Part shown: positions 1-8,496 of the stretch, one piece after another
Layout of the letters: each line of letters starts with the position of its first letter
Position numbering within the stretch: the stretch's first letter is position 1
Assembly: GCF_013114825.1 (NCBI RefSeq)
Contig: NZ_JAAVLX010000005.1
Location: forward strand, 310,001 to 374,000
DNA: 64,000 bases
Direction of reading: 5' to 3'
Origin: Bradyrhizobium australiense
Lineage (GTDB): Bacteria; Pseudomonadota; Alphaproteobacteria; Rhizobiales; Xanthobacteraceae
The notes under the pieces: model-generated
The model's database searches: none
What the model was told of the DNA's origin: nothing
Seen by the model: the letters and a program-made list of their open reading frames with translations, nothing else
Program-made: the position numbers and the translations under genes

Positions 1-1
1 G

Positions 2-442
2 TTGTGGGGCGGCTCGCTCGACCAGATCGTGCAGACCATCCAGTTCGGCGCGCGCTCGGGTCACACCAAAACCCATGAGGGCGCAATGCTCGCCTTCGGC
101 AAGGATGGCATCTTGAAGCGGGACGAGATTGGCACGGTCGCCAACTATGTGCGCTCGCTCTCGGGCTTGTCGACGCGCCAGGGTTACGATGTCGCCGCCG
201 GCGCAAAAATTTTTGCCGAGAATTGCACGAGCTGCCATGGTGAGGCGGGCAATGGCAACCAGGAGCTCGGCGCGCCAAATCTCACTGACAAGATCTGGCT
301 CTACGGATCGGAGGAGGCGACCCTGATTGAGACCATCACGAATGGTCGGGCCGGCGTGATGCCGGCGTGGGTGGGCCGGCTTGATCCGTCCACCATCAAG
401 GCGCTGGCGGTCTACGTCCACACGCTCGGCGGCGGCAAGTAG
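2..442 (+). CDS. fixP: cbb3 oxidase diheme cytochrome c subunit FixP/CcoP, C-terminal part
   Basis: This is the C-terminal part of the diheme cytochrome c subunit of cbb3 oxidase, which passes electrons to the catalytic subunit FixN; the gene starts before the window. One heme c site is visible (CTSCH at nt 224-238), followed by a Met in a VMPAW motif that probably is the distal ligand. The remaining sequence before it matches the end of the first cytochrome c domain. The stop is at 440-442, followed 78 nt later by fixG, the usual fixNOQP-fixGHIS order of rhizobia. Identity is firm from motif plus neighbours; the N-terminal membrane anchor and first heme site cannot be seen. Confidence 0.93.
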   Translation: MWGGSLDQIVQTIQFGARSGHTKTHEGAMLAFGKDGILKRDEIGTVANYVRSLSGLSTRQGYDVAAGAKIFAENCTSCHGEAGNGNQELGAPNLTDKIWLYGSEEATLIETITNGRAGVMPAWVGRLDPSTIKALAVYVHTLGGGK

Positions 443-519
443 CGGAGCAAAGGGAAGCGGCGTTGGGTTTGCGCTGGATCAACCCGGCAGAGAGGAGGAG
501 ACTAGGAGAGCGCGGGCCC

Positions 520-1983
520 ATGAACAAGATCGTCCAAATAAACCCCGACCAAGTCGAAGATGTTGGGTCGCTTTACGCGGCCCGCAAGAAGGTCTACCCG
601 CAGAGTGTTTTCGGGACTTTCCGTCGGATTAAATGGGGCCTGATGGCGTTCTGCCTGGGCGTCTACTACTTGTTGCCTTTCGTGCGCTGGAATCGCGGCC
701 TTGGCGCCCCAGATCAGGCGGTGCTGATCGATCTGCCGAACAGTCGCTTCTATTTCTTTTTTATCGAGCTGTGGCCGCAGGAGGTCTATTACTTCACCGG
801 CCTCCTCATCATCGCCGCGCTCACACTATTCCTGATGAATTCGGTCGGCGGCCGCATCTGGTGCGGCTATCTCTGCCCGCAAACGGTCTGGACCGACCTG
901 TTCTATGCGGTAGAGCGCCTGATCGAGGGCGACCGGCGCGAGCGCATGAGGAAGGCGGCTTCCGCCGATCCCCTAAAACTCGAGCGCATCTCCGAAATCA
1001 TGCTTAAGCATTCGAACTGGCTCTTGATCGCCTGGTGGACGGGCGGCGCCTGGGTGCTCTATTTCACCGACGCGCCGACGCTGGTGAAGGAGCTCGTCAC
1101 CTTCCAGGCGCCGGCGATCGCCTATATCTGGATCGCAATCCTCACCGCGACGACCTATCTGCTCGCTGGCTTCATGCGCGAGCAGGTCTGCGTCTACATG
1201 TGCCCCTGGCCACGTATCCAGGCGGCGCTGACCGACGAGTGGGCGCTGAACGTCACCTATCGCTACGACCGCGGCGAAAAGCGCAGGTCGGTAAAGAAGG
1301 CGAACGAGCTGCGGGCGCTCGGCCTGCCTGCCGGCGACTGCGTCAATTGCTATCAATGCGTGGCGGCCTGCCCGACCGGCATCGATATCCGCAATGGCCC
1401 GCAGATCGATTGCATCCAGTGCGGCCTGTGCATCGACGCATGCGACAACGTGATGAAGAAGATCGGTCGGCCGACTCGGCTGATCGGCTACGACAATGAC
1501 ATTAACATCCAGCGCCGAATGGCCGGAAAGCCGCCGATCTACGGTATCGTGCGGCCACGCACGATCATCTACACCGCGCTGATCGCACTCGTCGGTGGGA
1601 TCATGCTGTATGCGCTGCTCACCCGTTCGCTGCTCGACATCAACGTGCTGCACGATCGCAACCCGGTTGCGGTGAAGCTCAGCGACGGCTCGATCCGCAA
1701 CGCCTACACGGTCCGGTTCCTCAACAAGCGCGGTTTTGACCGCGTGGTGACGATCGACGTCGATGGTCCGCCGTATGCTGTGCTGCACGTCGTGGGCGAC
1801 GATTCGATTACACCTGATAGGCCGATGGTCGTGCTAGGACGCGACAGCACCACGGAATTGCGCGTGCTGGTGACCGCCCCATCTGAGAAGAACCCCGAAA
1901 GATCGATCCCGATCAAATTCCGGATCACCGATATCGGTCTAGGTGAGGTCGCTTTCGCGATCGACAATTTCGTCTTGCCATGA
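520..1983 (+). CDS. fixG: cbb3 oxidase assembly ferredoxin-like protein FixG/CcoG
   Basis: FixG/CcoG is a membrane-bound iron-sulfur protein that helps deliver copper to cbb3 oxidase, probably by reducing Cu(II). The 487-residue protein has membrane segments near residues 35-55, 90-110, 165-180 and 200-220, the CxxxCP motifs WCGYLCP (about 114) and CVYMCP (about 223), and two ferredoxin-type cysteine clusters at about 273-308 ending in CIQCGLCIDAC. A further membrane segment near 350 and an Ig-like C-terminal part follow. The ATG at 520 has a purine-rich AGGAGAG upstream; an in-frame TTG at 463 would add 19 residues of poor character. The stop overlaps the fixH start. Confidence 0.96.
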   Translation: MNKIVQINPDQVEDVGSLYAARKKVYPQSVFGTFRRIKWGLMAFCLGVYYLLPFVRWNRGLGAPDQAVLIDLPNSRFYFFFIELWPQEVYYFTGLLIIAALTLFLMNSVGGRIWCGYLCPQTVWTDLFYAVERLIEGDRRERMRKAASADPLKLERISEIMLKHSNWLLIAWWTGGAWVLYFTDAPTLVKELVTFQAPAIAYIWIAILTATTYLLAGFMREQVCVYMCPWPRIQAALTDEWALNVTYRYDRGEKRRSVKKANELRALGLPAGDCVNCYQCVAACPTGIDIRNGPQIDCIQCGLCIDACDNVMKKIGRPTRLIGYDNDINIQRRMAGKPPIYGIVRPRTIIYTALIALVGGIMLYALLTRSLLDINVLHDRNPVAVKLSDGSIRNAYTVRFLNKRGFDRVVTIDVDGPPYAVLHVVGDDSITPDRPMVVLGRDSTTELRVLVTAPSEKNPERSIPIKFRITDIGLGEVAFAIDNFVLP

Positions 1984-2501
1984 GAACAAGTGGAGCTGTC
2001 GTGAACAGAGCCAGTGCATCGCCAAAGCCGCTCACCGGCAGCAAGGTGCTTTTCATGCTGCTTGCGTTCTTTGGCGTCGTCATCGGCGTCAACCTCACCA
2101 TGATAAGGCTTGCTTCCATGACGCTGCCCGGCACCGACGTCGACAGCGCCTATGCGGCGAGCCTTGCCTATGAGAAGGAGATCGCCGCCGCACGCGAGCA
2201 GGAAGCACGCAGCTGGAAGGTGGACGCGCATCTTGCGCGTAGTGCGGACGGCGACACGGCGCTGGAAGTCAAGGCACGCGACGGGAGCGGAAAGGCGCTG
2301 ACCGGACTGAAATTCACCGGTCGCCTGGAGCGGCCGACCGACCGGCGGGCGGACCGGGTGATCGCGCTGTCGGAGGTGACGGGCGGCATTTATCGGGGCA
2401 GCGGCGGCGCCGTCGGACCGGGACAATGGAATCTGGTGCTGGAAAGCGAAGCCGACGGCCGGCGTCTATTCATGTCTAGGAACCGCGTGGTACTGAACTA
2501 A
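1980..2501 (+). CDS. fixH: cbb3 oxidase biogenesis protein FixH
   Basis: FixH (173 residues) is a single-pass membrane protein needed for cbb3 oxidase maturation, thought to work with the copper pump FixI. An N-terminal hydrophobic segment at about residues 21-45 is followed by a soluble periplasmic domain with the family's SLAYEKEIAAAREQ region and a conserved GxY/PGQW-type C-terminal part. The start ATG overlaps the fixG stop (ATGA), implying translational coupling. Length and position fit the FixH family. Confidence 0.94.
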   Translation: MRTSGAVVNRASASPKPLTGSKVLFMLLAFFGVVIGVNLTMIRLASMTLPGTDVDSAYAASLAYEKEIAAAREQEARSWKVDAHLARSADGDTALEVKARDGSGKALTGLKFTGRLERPTDRRADRVIALSEVTGGIYRGSGGAVGPGQWNLVLESEADGRRLFMSRNRVVLN

Positions 2502-2512
2502 GGGAAATCTTC

Positions 2513-4705
2513 ATGCAGGCGACGCGGGACTTTTCGCACTATGTCAAGCATCTCGGCTCCGGACTGGCGCATATTGATCTCGCGGTCGAAGGCGTCGGTT
2601 GCGCCAGCTGCATCTCGAAGATCGAGCGTGGCCTTTCAGCCATCCCGGACGTGACGCTGGCGCGCGTCAACCTGACCGACCGCCGTGTCGCGCTGGAGTG
2701 GAAGGAGGGCGCACTCGATCCGGCGCGCTTCATTGATCGCCTGGCCGAGCTCGGCTACAAGGCCTATCCGTTCGAGGCTGTCACCGCCGAAGCAGTAGAG
2801 GCCGAGAACTCCCGCTTCCTGCTGCGCTGCCTGGGTGTTGCGGCATTCGCGACCATGAACGTCATGATGCTGTCGATCCCGGTGTGGTCCGGCAATGTCA
2901 GCGATATGCTGCCGGAGCAGCGAGAGTTCTTCCACTGGATCTCGGCGCTGATCGCGCTGCCCGCGGCGGCCTATGCCGGCCAGCCTTTCTTTCGCTCGGC
3001 GTTCAACGCGCTGCGCACTGGCAACGTCAACATGGATGTGCCGATCAGCATCGGCGTGATCCTGGCGCTTGCGACCTCGATCGTCGAGACAATCGGCCAT
3101 GCCGAGCACGCCTATTTCGACGCGGCGATCATGCTGCTCACCTTCCTCCTGATCGGGCGCTATCTCGACCAGAACATGCGGCGGCGAACCCGCGCGGTGG
3201 CCGGCAATCTCGCCGCGCTGAAGGCCGAGACGGCGACCAAATTTGTCGGTCCAGACGAGATATCCGTGGTGCCGGCCGCGGCGGTCATGGCCGGCGACAT
3301 TGTGCTGCTGCGGCCGGGCGAGCGTTCGGCGATAGATGGCACGGTCGTCGACGGCAGGTCGGAGATCGACCAGAGTTTGATCACGGGTGAAACGCTGCAC
3401 GCGGCGGTCGAGCCGGGCAGCGAGGTCTATGCCGGCTCGCTCAACATCTCCGGCTCCTTGCGCATCCGTGTCTCGGCCGCTTCCGAAGGCACCCTGCTTG
3501 CGGAAATCCAGCGGCTGCTTGACCATGCCGTGCAGGTGCGCTCGCGCTATGTGCAGCTCGCCGACCGTGCCTCGCGCCTCTACGCACCGGTGGTCCATGC
3601 GACCGCTTTCCTGACCATGATCGGCTGGTTGATCGCCGGCGCCAGCGTCCATAACGCCATTATCACCGCGATCGCCGTTCTGATCATCACTTGTCCCTGT
3701 GCGCTGGGGCTTGCGATCCCGACGGTACAGACAGTGGCGTCGGGCGCGATGTTTCGCGCTGGCGTGCTGCTCAATTCGGGTGATGCCATCGAGCGCGTCG
3801 CTGAGGTCGACCGTATCATCTTCGACAAGACGGGAACGCTGACGTTACCTGAGCTCGATGTGGTGAACGCGGCGGCCGTGCCCGCCGATGTGTTCGACCT
3901 CGCAGGCCGGCTTGCGCTGGCGAGCCATCACCCCGTCGCCGCTGCGCTGGCGCGCGCGGCCGGCGCGAAATCGCCGCTGCCCGGGATCACGGAACAGCCG
4001 GGGCAGGGCGTTCGCGGCATTCTTAAAGGTGAAGAGGTGAGGCTTGGAAGTCCGACTTTCTGCAAGGCCGATGATCTCGCGAACGAAATCCTAAGCCGCG
4101 ATCCCGAGGCTTCCGTCGTTGCGTTCGCGCGTGGCGAAAAACGTTATGTGTTCGCGGTATGCCAGAGCCTGCGGCCGGACGCGCGCGCGGTCATCGCGGC
4201 GCTGCGGAAGCGTGGTGTGGCGGTAGAGATTGTTTCCGGTGACCGCGAGCCGGCCGTGCGCGCCGCGGCTGAGATGCTTCAAATCCCCGAATGGCGCGCC
4301 GGCGTCACGCCCGCCGACAAGATCGCTCGGATCGAGGAGCTGAAGCGGCAGGGTTTTAAAGTCATGATGGTCGGCGATGGGCTCAACGATGCGCCGTCGC
4401 TGGCGGCGGCGCATGTCTCGATGTCGCCGATCTCGGCGGCGCATTTGAGCCAGGCGACAGCCGATCTCGTCTTCCTCGGCAACCGCCTTGCGCCGGTGAT
4501 TGCCGCGGTAGACCATTCGCGGAAAGCGTTGCGCCTGATGCGGCAGAACCTCTATCTCGCGGTCGGCTACAATTTCCTCGCAGTGCCGATCGCCATTCTG
4601 GGCTTCGTGACGCCTTTGATCGCGGCTGCCGCGATGTCGGGCTCCTCGATCCTGGTGATGCTGAATGCGCTGCGAGCGCGACCTGTCCCGCAGGAGAATC
4701 TGTGA
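2513..4705 (+). CDS. fixI: Copper-transporting P-type ATPase FixI/CcoI
   Basis: FixI/CcoI is a P1B-type ATPase that exports copper for assembly of the binuclear centre of cbb3 oxidase. The 730-residue protein has an N-terminal heavy-metal domain with a metal-binding CASC (Cys30, Cys33), the TGE actuator motif near residue 292, the membrane CPC metal site near 393, the phosphorylated DKTGTLT near 438 and the GDGLND hinge near 620. All catalytic motifs are intact. It starts 11 nt after fixH and overlaps fixS (TGATG). Confidence 0.97.
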   Translation: MQATRDFSHYVKHLGSGLAHIDLAVEGVGCASCISKIERGLSAIPDVTLARVNLTDRRVALEWKEGALDPARFIDRLAELGYKAYPFEAVTAEAVEAENSRFLLRCLGVAAFATMNVMMLSIPVWSGNVSDMLPEQREFFHWISALIALPAAAYAGQPFFRSAFNALRTGNVNMDVPISIGVILALATSIVETIGHAEHAYFDAAIMLLTFLLIGRYLDQNMRRRTRAVAGNLAALKAETATKFVGPDEISVVPAAAVMAGDIVLLRPGERSAIDGTVVDGRSEIDQSLITGETLHAAVEPGSEVYAGSLNISGSLRIRVSAASEGTLLAEIQRLLDHAVQVRSRYVQLADRASRLYAPVVHATAFLTMIGWLIAGASVHNAIITAIAVLIITCPCALGLAIPTVQTVASGAMFRAGVLLNSGDAIERVAEVDRIIFDKTGTLTLPELDVVNAAAVPADVFDLAGRLALASHHPVAAALARAAGAKSPLPGITEQPGQGVRGILKGEEVRLGSPTFCKADDLANEILSRDPEASVVAFARGEKRYVFAVCQSLRPDARAVIAALRKRGVAVEIVSGDREPAVRAAAEMLQIPEWRAGVTPADKIARIEELKRQGFKVMMVGDGLNDAPSLAAAHVSMSPISAAHLSQATADLVFLGNRLAPVIAAVDHSRKALRLMRQNLYLAVGYNFLAVPIAILGFVTPLIAAAAMSGSSILVMLNALRARPVPQENL

Positions 4706-4893
4706 TGGAGGTGATCGTGTTCCTGGTGCCGCTGGCGCTCTTGCTCGGCCTGTTCGGGCTCCTCGGATTTCTGTGGTCGCTCAAGAACGGCCAATATGAC
4801 GATCTCGAGGGAGCCGCCTGGCGCGCGATTTCTGACGACGACCAAACGCCGGCTCCGCGCCGCGTCGAGCTGAGGTCGGAATCGCAACCGTAA
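4705..4893 (+). CDS. fixS: cbb3 oxidase maturation protein FixS/CcoS
   Basis: FixS/CcoS (62 residues) is a small single-span membrane protein required for cofactor insertion into cbb3 oxidase. An N-terminal hydrophobic helix covers about residues 2-24 and is followed by the family signature of FLWSLKNGQYDDLEG type. The ATG overlaps the fixI stop. The last gene of fixGHIS is normally this short. Confidence 0.95.
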   Translation: MEVIVFLVPLALLLGLFGLLGFLWSLKNGQYDDLEGAAWRAISDDDQTPAPRRVELRSESQP

Positions 4894-4928
4894 CGCCTCG
4901 TCGTTGCGCGTCCCGGGATGCGCCAATT

Positions 4929-4942
4929 TTGATCTCACGCAA
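4929..4942 (+). promoter_or_regulatory. FixK2-type box (TTGA-N6-GCAA)
   Basis: The site reads TTGATCTCACGCAA and fits the Bradyrhizobium FixK2 consensus TTG(A/C)-N6-(T/G)CAA. Its centre lies about 67 nt before the ATG at 5002. An activator at -40.5 would put the transcript start near 4976. This suggests micro-oxic control of the next gene separately from fixGHIS. The motif match is seen; the regulation is inferred. Confidence 0.65.
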
Positions 4943-5001
4943 TACGGTCGGCTATTTCGCCCCGCATACTTGACGTGCTCAAACCGTACCGGGAGGGTAC
5001 T

Positions 5002-5451
5002 ATGGCATCGGCTATAAGAACGGAATCGATCGGAGGTAGGCTCATGGGCAGGTTTTCGGAGTGGCTCGGCCGGCTCCGTGATACCGCCGACCTCCGCGCT
5101 CTTGGAGCCGCCGAGCTCGATTGCATCGCGCGCGACCTTCGCGTCTCACCGACCGAGCTCGAAACCCTCACTTACCGTGGGCGGCGCCGCGCTGATGAGC
5201 TGTCGGGACTACTCAAGGTGCTTGGCATCGACGAGACGGCCATTGCGCGCAAGGAGCCGGGCATGCTGCGCGACATGACGCTGGTATGTGCACTGTGCGC
5301 CGAAAAGACCCGATGCAACCGCGAGATAGAGGCGGAAACAACGGCGCAGCACCTTCATGAATACTGCGCCAACAGCTACACGATCGATGCGCTCCGGACG
5401 AAGCCAAAGCCAGGTGCGATGGATCTCGTTCGTGGTCCGAGCTGCTGCTGA
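5002..5451 (+). CDS. DUF6455-like small cysteine-containing protein
   Basis: A small protein (149 residues from this ATG) of the DUF6455 type that often accompanies micro-oxic genes in Bradyrhizobium. The N-terminal half is helical and charged; the C-terminal half carries a CALC-x4-RC motif near residues 95-102 and later Cys residues, ending in SCC. This could bind a metal or cluster, but the function is unknown. Starts at 5002 (GGGAGGG four nt upstream) and 5044 (GGAGG seven nt upstream) are both plausible. A FixK2-type box lies upstream. It converges on the broken hemN gene. The family assignment is from memory of the motif. Confidence 0.72.
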   Translation: MASAIRTESIGGRLMGRFSEWLGRLRDTADLRALGAAELDCIARDLRVSPTELETLTYRGRRRADELSGLLKVLGIDETAIARKEPGMLRDMTLVCALCAEKTRCNREIEAETTAQHLHEYCANSYTIDALRTKPKPGAMDLVRGPSCC

Positions 5452-5484
5452 CAAGCTACAAATGGTCTAAGGGCCTCACGGTCT

Positions 5485-6836
5485 TTAAACCGCGCGACTG
5501 TGCACGCCTGTTGACCGCAAGAGGTGGGCATCAAACGCTGAGGCGACGCTACGCACCAGGAATTCCGATCCTTCGCTGACGGTTAGCCGACCTTGAGACA
5601 TTGTCGCGACTCCGTCTGCTAAAAGCCGGTCGATGCGCGCGCGATCGACGACTGCTGTCCGTGGATCCCGACGATGGATGCGGGATATCTGCTCCAGGTC
5701 AACGGTCAAATCGCACATGATCCGCTCGATGATGTCAGCGCGGAAAAGATCATCCTCGGTGAAAGCATAACCCTTCACCGTGGCTAGCCGGCCCTCCGCG
5801 ATGCGGTTCAGGTAGTCGCGGATGGCCACCACGTTTTGGACAAAGCCGTGGGGCATCCGACCGATCGCGCTCGCCCCGAGGCCGATGAGTGTGTCAGCGC
5901 CGTCATCGGTGTAGCCCTGGAATTGCGCCGCAATCGGCCATCGCGCTGCGCCGTCGCGAGCGCATCGTCTGGGAGCGCGAAATGATCCAATCCGATGCGC
6001 ACATACCCCGCGTCCTGAAGGGCCTCTGCGATGGTCTCGGACTGCACGTGTCGCGCGACGCTGTCAGGTAAGCTCTCCTCCGCGATCTTGCGCTGATGCT
6101 TCTTGAATGAGGGGACGTGCGCGTAGCCGAAAACCGAAAGCCGGTCGGGGCGTAATTCGACGCACTTGGCAATGCTGTCTAGACAAGAGCTTACCGTCTG
6201 AAAAGGGAGACCATAGAGAAGGTCGAAGTTGATCCCCCGCACACCTGCCCGGCGAAGCCTTTCGACTGCAGCTGCCGTCTGCTCGAAGCTTTGCAATCGA
6301 TTTATTGTGCGCTGCACTCTTCGGTCGAAGCTCTGAACTCCGAGGCTCGCGCGGGTGACCCCGCAGTATTTAAAAGCCTGCGTCAGGTCATTGGTCAGAG
6401 TTCGCGGATCGACCTCAACGGCAATCTCGGCATCCGGAGTTACGAAAAAGATATAGCGCAAGGCGTCAGCGAGATCGACGAGCAGTTGCGGAGCCATGAT
6501 GGTCGGAGTGCCCCCGCCGAAGTGCAGATGCGCGACCGGCAGGCTTTTCTCTATCGTGTCCGCGATTAGTTGCGCCTCCCGACGCAAAGCTGCGACGAAC
6601 GCGGCGATCGGCTCGTCGTGCGTGGCCACCGATGTATGGCATCCGCAGTACCAGCACATTGAGCGACAGAAAGGTATGTGAAAATAGAGCGAGACGGGTC
6701 GGTGGACCGAAACCGATCTGAGCCAATGCCGATACACCTTCTCGCCGATTGCAGAAGAGAAGTGCGGGGCTGTTGGATAGCTGGTGTACCGGGGGAGCTT
6801 GTCTTGCCCGTAGATGTCAGCCAAATCCGATCGCAT
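5485..6836 (-). pseudogene. hemN: Oxygen-independent coproporphyrinogen III oxidase (hemN), frameshifted
   Basis: HemN is the radical SAM enzyme that decarboxylates coproporphyrinogen III without oxygen. From the ATG at 6836 the protein shows PRYTSYPTA, the cluster motif with Cys57, Cys61, Cys64 and the additional Cys66 (CRSMCWYCGCH), then GGGTP, the IGLDHFALPDD segment and RLRRN. There the frame is lost near 5919-5923; the expected continuation (YTDDGADTLIG..., then residues to VHSRAV) resumes in another minus frame down to 5485. One missing T in the minus strand (AATTTCC expected, AATTCC present) explains it. A FixK2-type box lies 56 nt upstream, with a GGAGG-like site before the ATG. It is either a recent pseudogene or a sequencing error. 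Confidence 0.88.
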
Positions 6837-6891
6837 ATTCGAGTTCCCCTCCCATTCCTAGCCACATAACAGCCTTGGCGCCGACTGGACT

Positions 6892-6905
6892 TTGCGCTGG
6901 GTCAA
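6892..6905 (-). promoter_or_regulatory. FixK2-type box upstream of the broken hemN
   Basis: Read on the minus strand the site is TTGACCCAGCGCAA, a match to TTG(A/C)-N6-(T/G)CAA. With activation at -40.5 the transcript would begin near 6858, about 20 nt before the hemN start. Rhizobial hemN genes are known FixK/FixK2 targets, so the placement is convincing. Confidence 0.7.
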
Positions 6906-7081
6906 CTGGATTCCGAATTAGCGGGCCGCTTCGGGCCCCGCTTGCCGCGGAGCTTCCACTGCACCCGACCTGCAAAGTCAATTCGCTATGATCGCTAAGC
7001 GTGCCGTCCTCATTCATCACCGCAGGCTGCTGATGTGACAGCGCAGCATGATATTGGCGGCATCCATGATGGATATATGTG

Positions 7082-7124
<43 letters not shown>

Positions 7125-7281
7125 ATCGGAAGCAACCATTAGTAGAAGGTGGGTGGGACATCAGCTCGGCAAGGTCATGGACTGAAGCATTGCTCGCGTG
7201 ACAGCGCCGAGCACGGTTTCCTTGAGGCGCGAATGCCCGTAGCCGCCGGACGGATTCAACATGGCAGCGCGATCCCAATTG

Positions 7282-7295
7282 TTGACCCACATCAA
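7282..7295 (+). promoter_or_regulatory. FixK/FNR-type box upstream of a phbB remnant
   Basis: The site reads TTGACCCACATCAA, close to the FNR/FixK palindrome TTGAT-N4-ATCAA and fitting the FixK2 consensus. The ATG of the phbB-like fragment is at 7361, and a transcript start near 7329 would be expected. It appears to be the surviving promoter of a deleted gene. Confidence 0.6.
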
Positions 7296-7360
7296 AGCCG
7301 CCGGCCTTTCTTGCGTTATTTGGCAAAGATGCAGGTCACGAAGACAGGAGAGAGATTGGC

Positions 7361-7510
7361 ATGGCACGCATTGCATTGGATACGGGCAGCATCCGGGGCA
7401 TCGGCGCCGTAGTTGCCCGGGGACTTCAATCCGCGGGCCACCGCGTGGCCGTCACCTGTGCCGGCAGCACCACAGCCGCCGGATTGCCAATGCGAAGCTC
7501 GATATGGTGA
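7361..7510 (+). pseudogene. phbB: Acetoacetyl-CoA reductase (phbB) N-terminal fragment
   Basis: The 49-codon reading frame begins like PhbB, the NADPH-dependent acetoacetyl-CoA reductase of polyhydroxybutyrate synthesis: MARIALDTGSIRGIG corresponds to the Rossmann TGxxxGIG motif, although one glycine of TGG is Ser. Similarity ends after about 37 residues; the catalytic Tyr-x3-Lys region is missing. A good ribosome site (AGGAGAG) precedes it and a FixK-type box lies 66 nt upstream. It runs directly into an unrelated ABC-ATPase fragment, so it is a deletion or recombination remnant. Confidence 0.72.
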
Positions 7511-7743
7511 GGCTGCAGCGGACGCTGAGCTTCATCGTCTTTATGGTTACCCACGACGTCAACAGCCTCCATGCGGTCTGCGACCGTGTCGCGGCGCTGG
7601 TCGACGGCAGGATTGCCGCGCTCGGCCCGCTGCAGTCAGTGCTGGCGTCCGATCACGGCGCGATGATTCCGCCAAAGGCCATGATTGAGGGAGACGTGGT
7701 TGGGCTTGGCGTTGCTGGAAAAACAAATGAACGAGCGCGCTAG
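7498..7743 (+). pseudogene. MlaF-like ABC transporter ATPase, C-terminal fragment
   Basis: The reading frame contains FMVTHDVNSLHAVCDRVAAL, the switch-histidine region (THD) and following helix typical of MlaF/Ttg2A-type ABC ATPases of lipid transport. Walker A, the signature motif and Walker B are all absent, so this is only a C-terminal piece. Its end departs from the family. It overlaps the end of the phbB fragment in another frame, indicating a junction created by deletion. Confidence 0.62.
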
Positions 7744-7920
7744 ATGCTCGAGCATTCCGCTGAACAGGCGCGATCTTAGGTTCGCACCATTGACGACAGA
7801 CAACGCAAGCGCCCCGAAACGCTCGCAGGAGCTAACTCCGACAGAATCGGTTCGCGCTCGCATCAAGGTAGCACCGCCGACATGGCCCTGCGATAAGGAG
7901 CCCGGTGCTGGAGGCAAAAA

Positions 7921-8496
7921 ATGCCGGATCTCAGAGCAAAACAGCCGTTTTCGGCTATCGTCCGGGCCGCGATCAGCGCTCCCGTGCGGTTCTTGATTGC
8001 GCATCCTCTTGTAGCGAGGCGGAGAAAGCTAAAGTTTGAAATAGAAGAGACGCTGGATCTAACGCGCGAATTGCGAAACGAATTTAAGAGCAGAGAGCTA
8101 GGAGTTGGATTCGACGGAGGCACGCTTCGGTCGCTGACCCGCGTAATCATTCGGGTGCGGAACGACGGCAATACGGCTATCGAGGAATTCTCATTTGAGA
8201 TTGAAATCCCGGGTGAGCATCACAATTGCTTAACATACATTGCAGCGCGCAGTCGCGAGCTGGATCGCGTGGCTTCCATCAGCTTCACTGGGAAAGCGGC
8301 CAGTAACAGCATGAGCCGCGAGATCAGCGATTCAAAGCCAATGGGCTTGACCGTCAAGGTTGTGGTTGGTAGCGCTCTAAATCGACGGGAAATTATCAAT
8401 TTGGGAATGTTTTTCGATGGCTCCCCAACCGGTTGTCTGGTGCATTGTCGCATCCCGAATACGAAAATCCGGATACGGAGCACCGTGCACTTCTAA
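7921..8496 (+). CDS. Hypothetical protein, 191 residues
   Basis: I do not recognise the family. The protein has an N-terminal weakly hydrophobic stretch (about residues 10-30), a charged helical part (KLKFEIEETLDLTRELRNEF) and a C-terminal half that looks like a beta-sandwich, with VRNDGNTAIEEFSFEIEIPGE resembling bacterial Ig-like or adhesion-type folds. The ATG has GGAGG eight nt upstream. GC content is visibly lower than in the fix and cob genes, consistent with acquisition by transfer. Neighbours are only remnants, so context does not help. Confidence 0.6.
   Translation: MPDLRAKQPFSAIVRAAISAPVRFLIAHPLVARRRKLKFEIEETLDLTRELRNEFKSRELGVGFDGGTLRSLTRVIIRVRNDGNTAIEEFSFEIEIPGEHHNCLTYIAARSRELDRVASISFTGKAASNSMSREISDSKPMGLTVKVVVGSALNRREIINLGMFFDGSPTGCLVHCRIPNTKIRIRSTVHF

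Noticed and set aside
973..1788. A 271-codon frame antisense to fixG
   Set aside because: It is a shadow of fixG codon bias in GC-rich DNA; fixG has all motifs of its family.
4905..4923. A GC-rich palindrome after fixS as a terminator
   Set aside because: There is no T tract immediately after the stem; the following TTTT belongs to the FixK box region.
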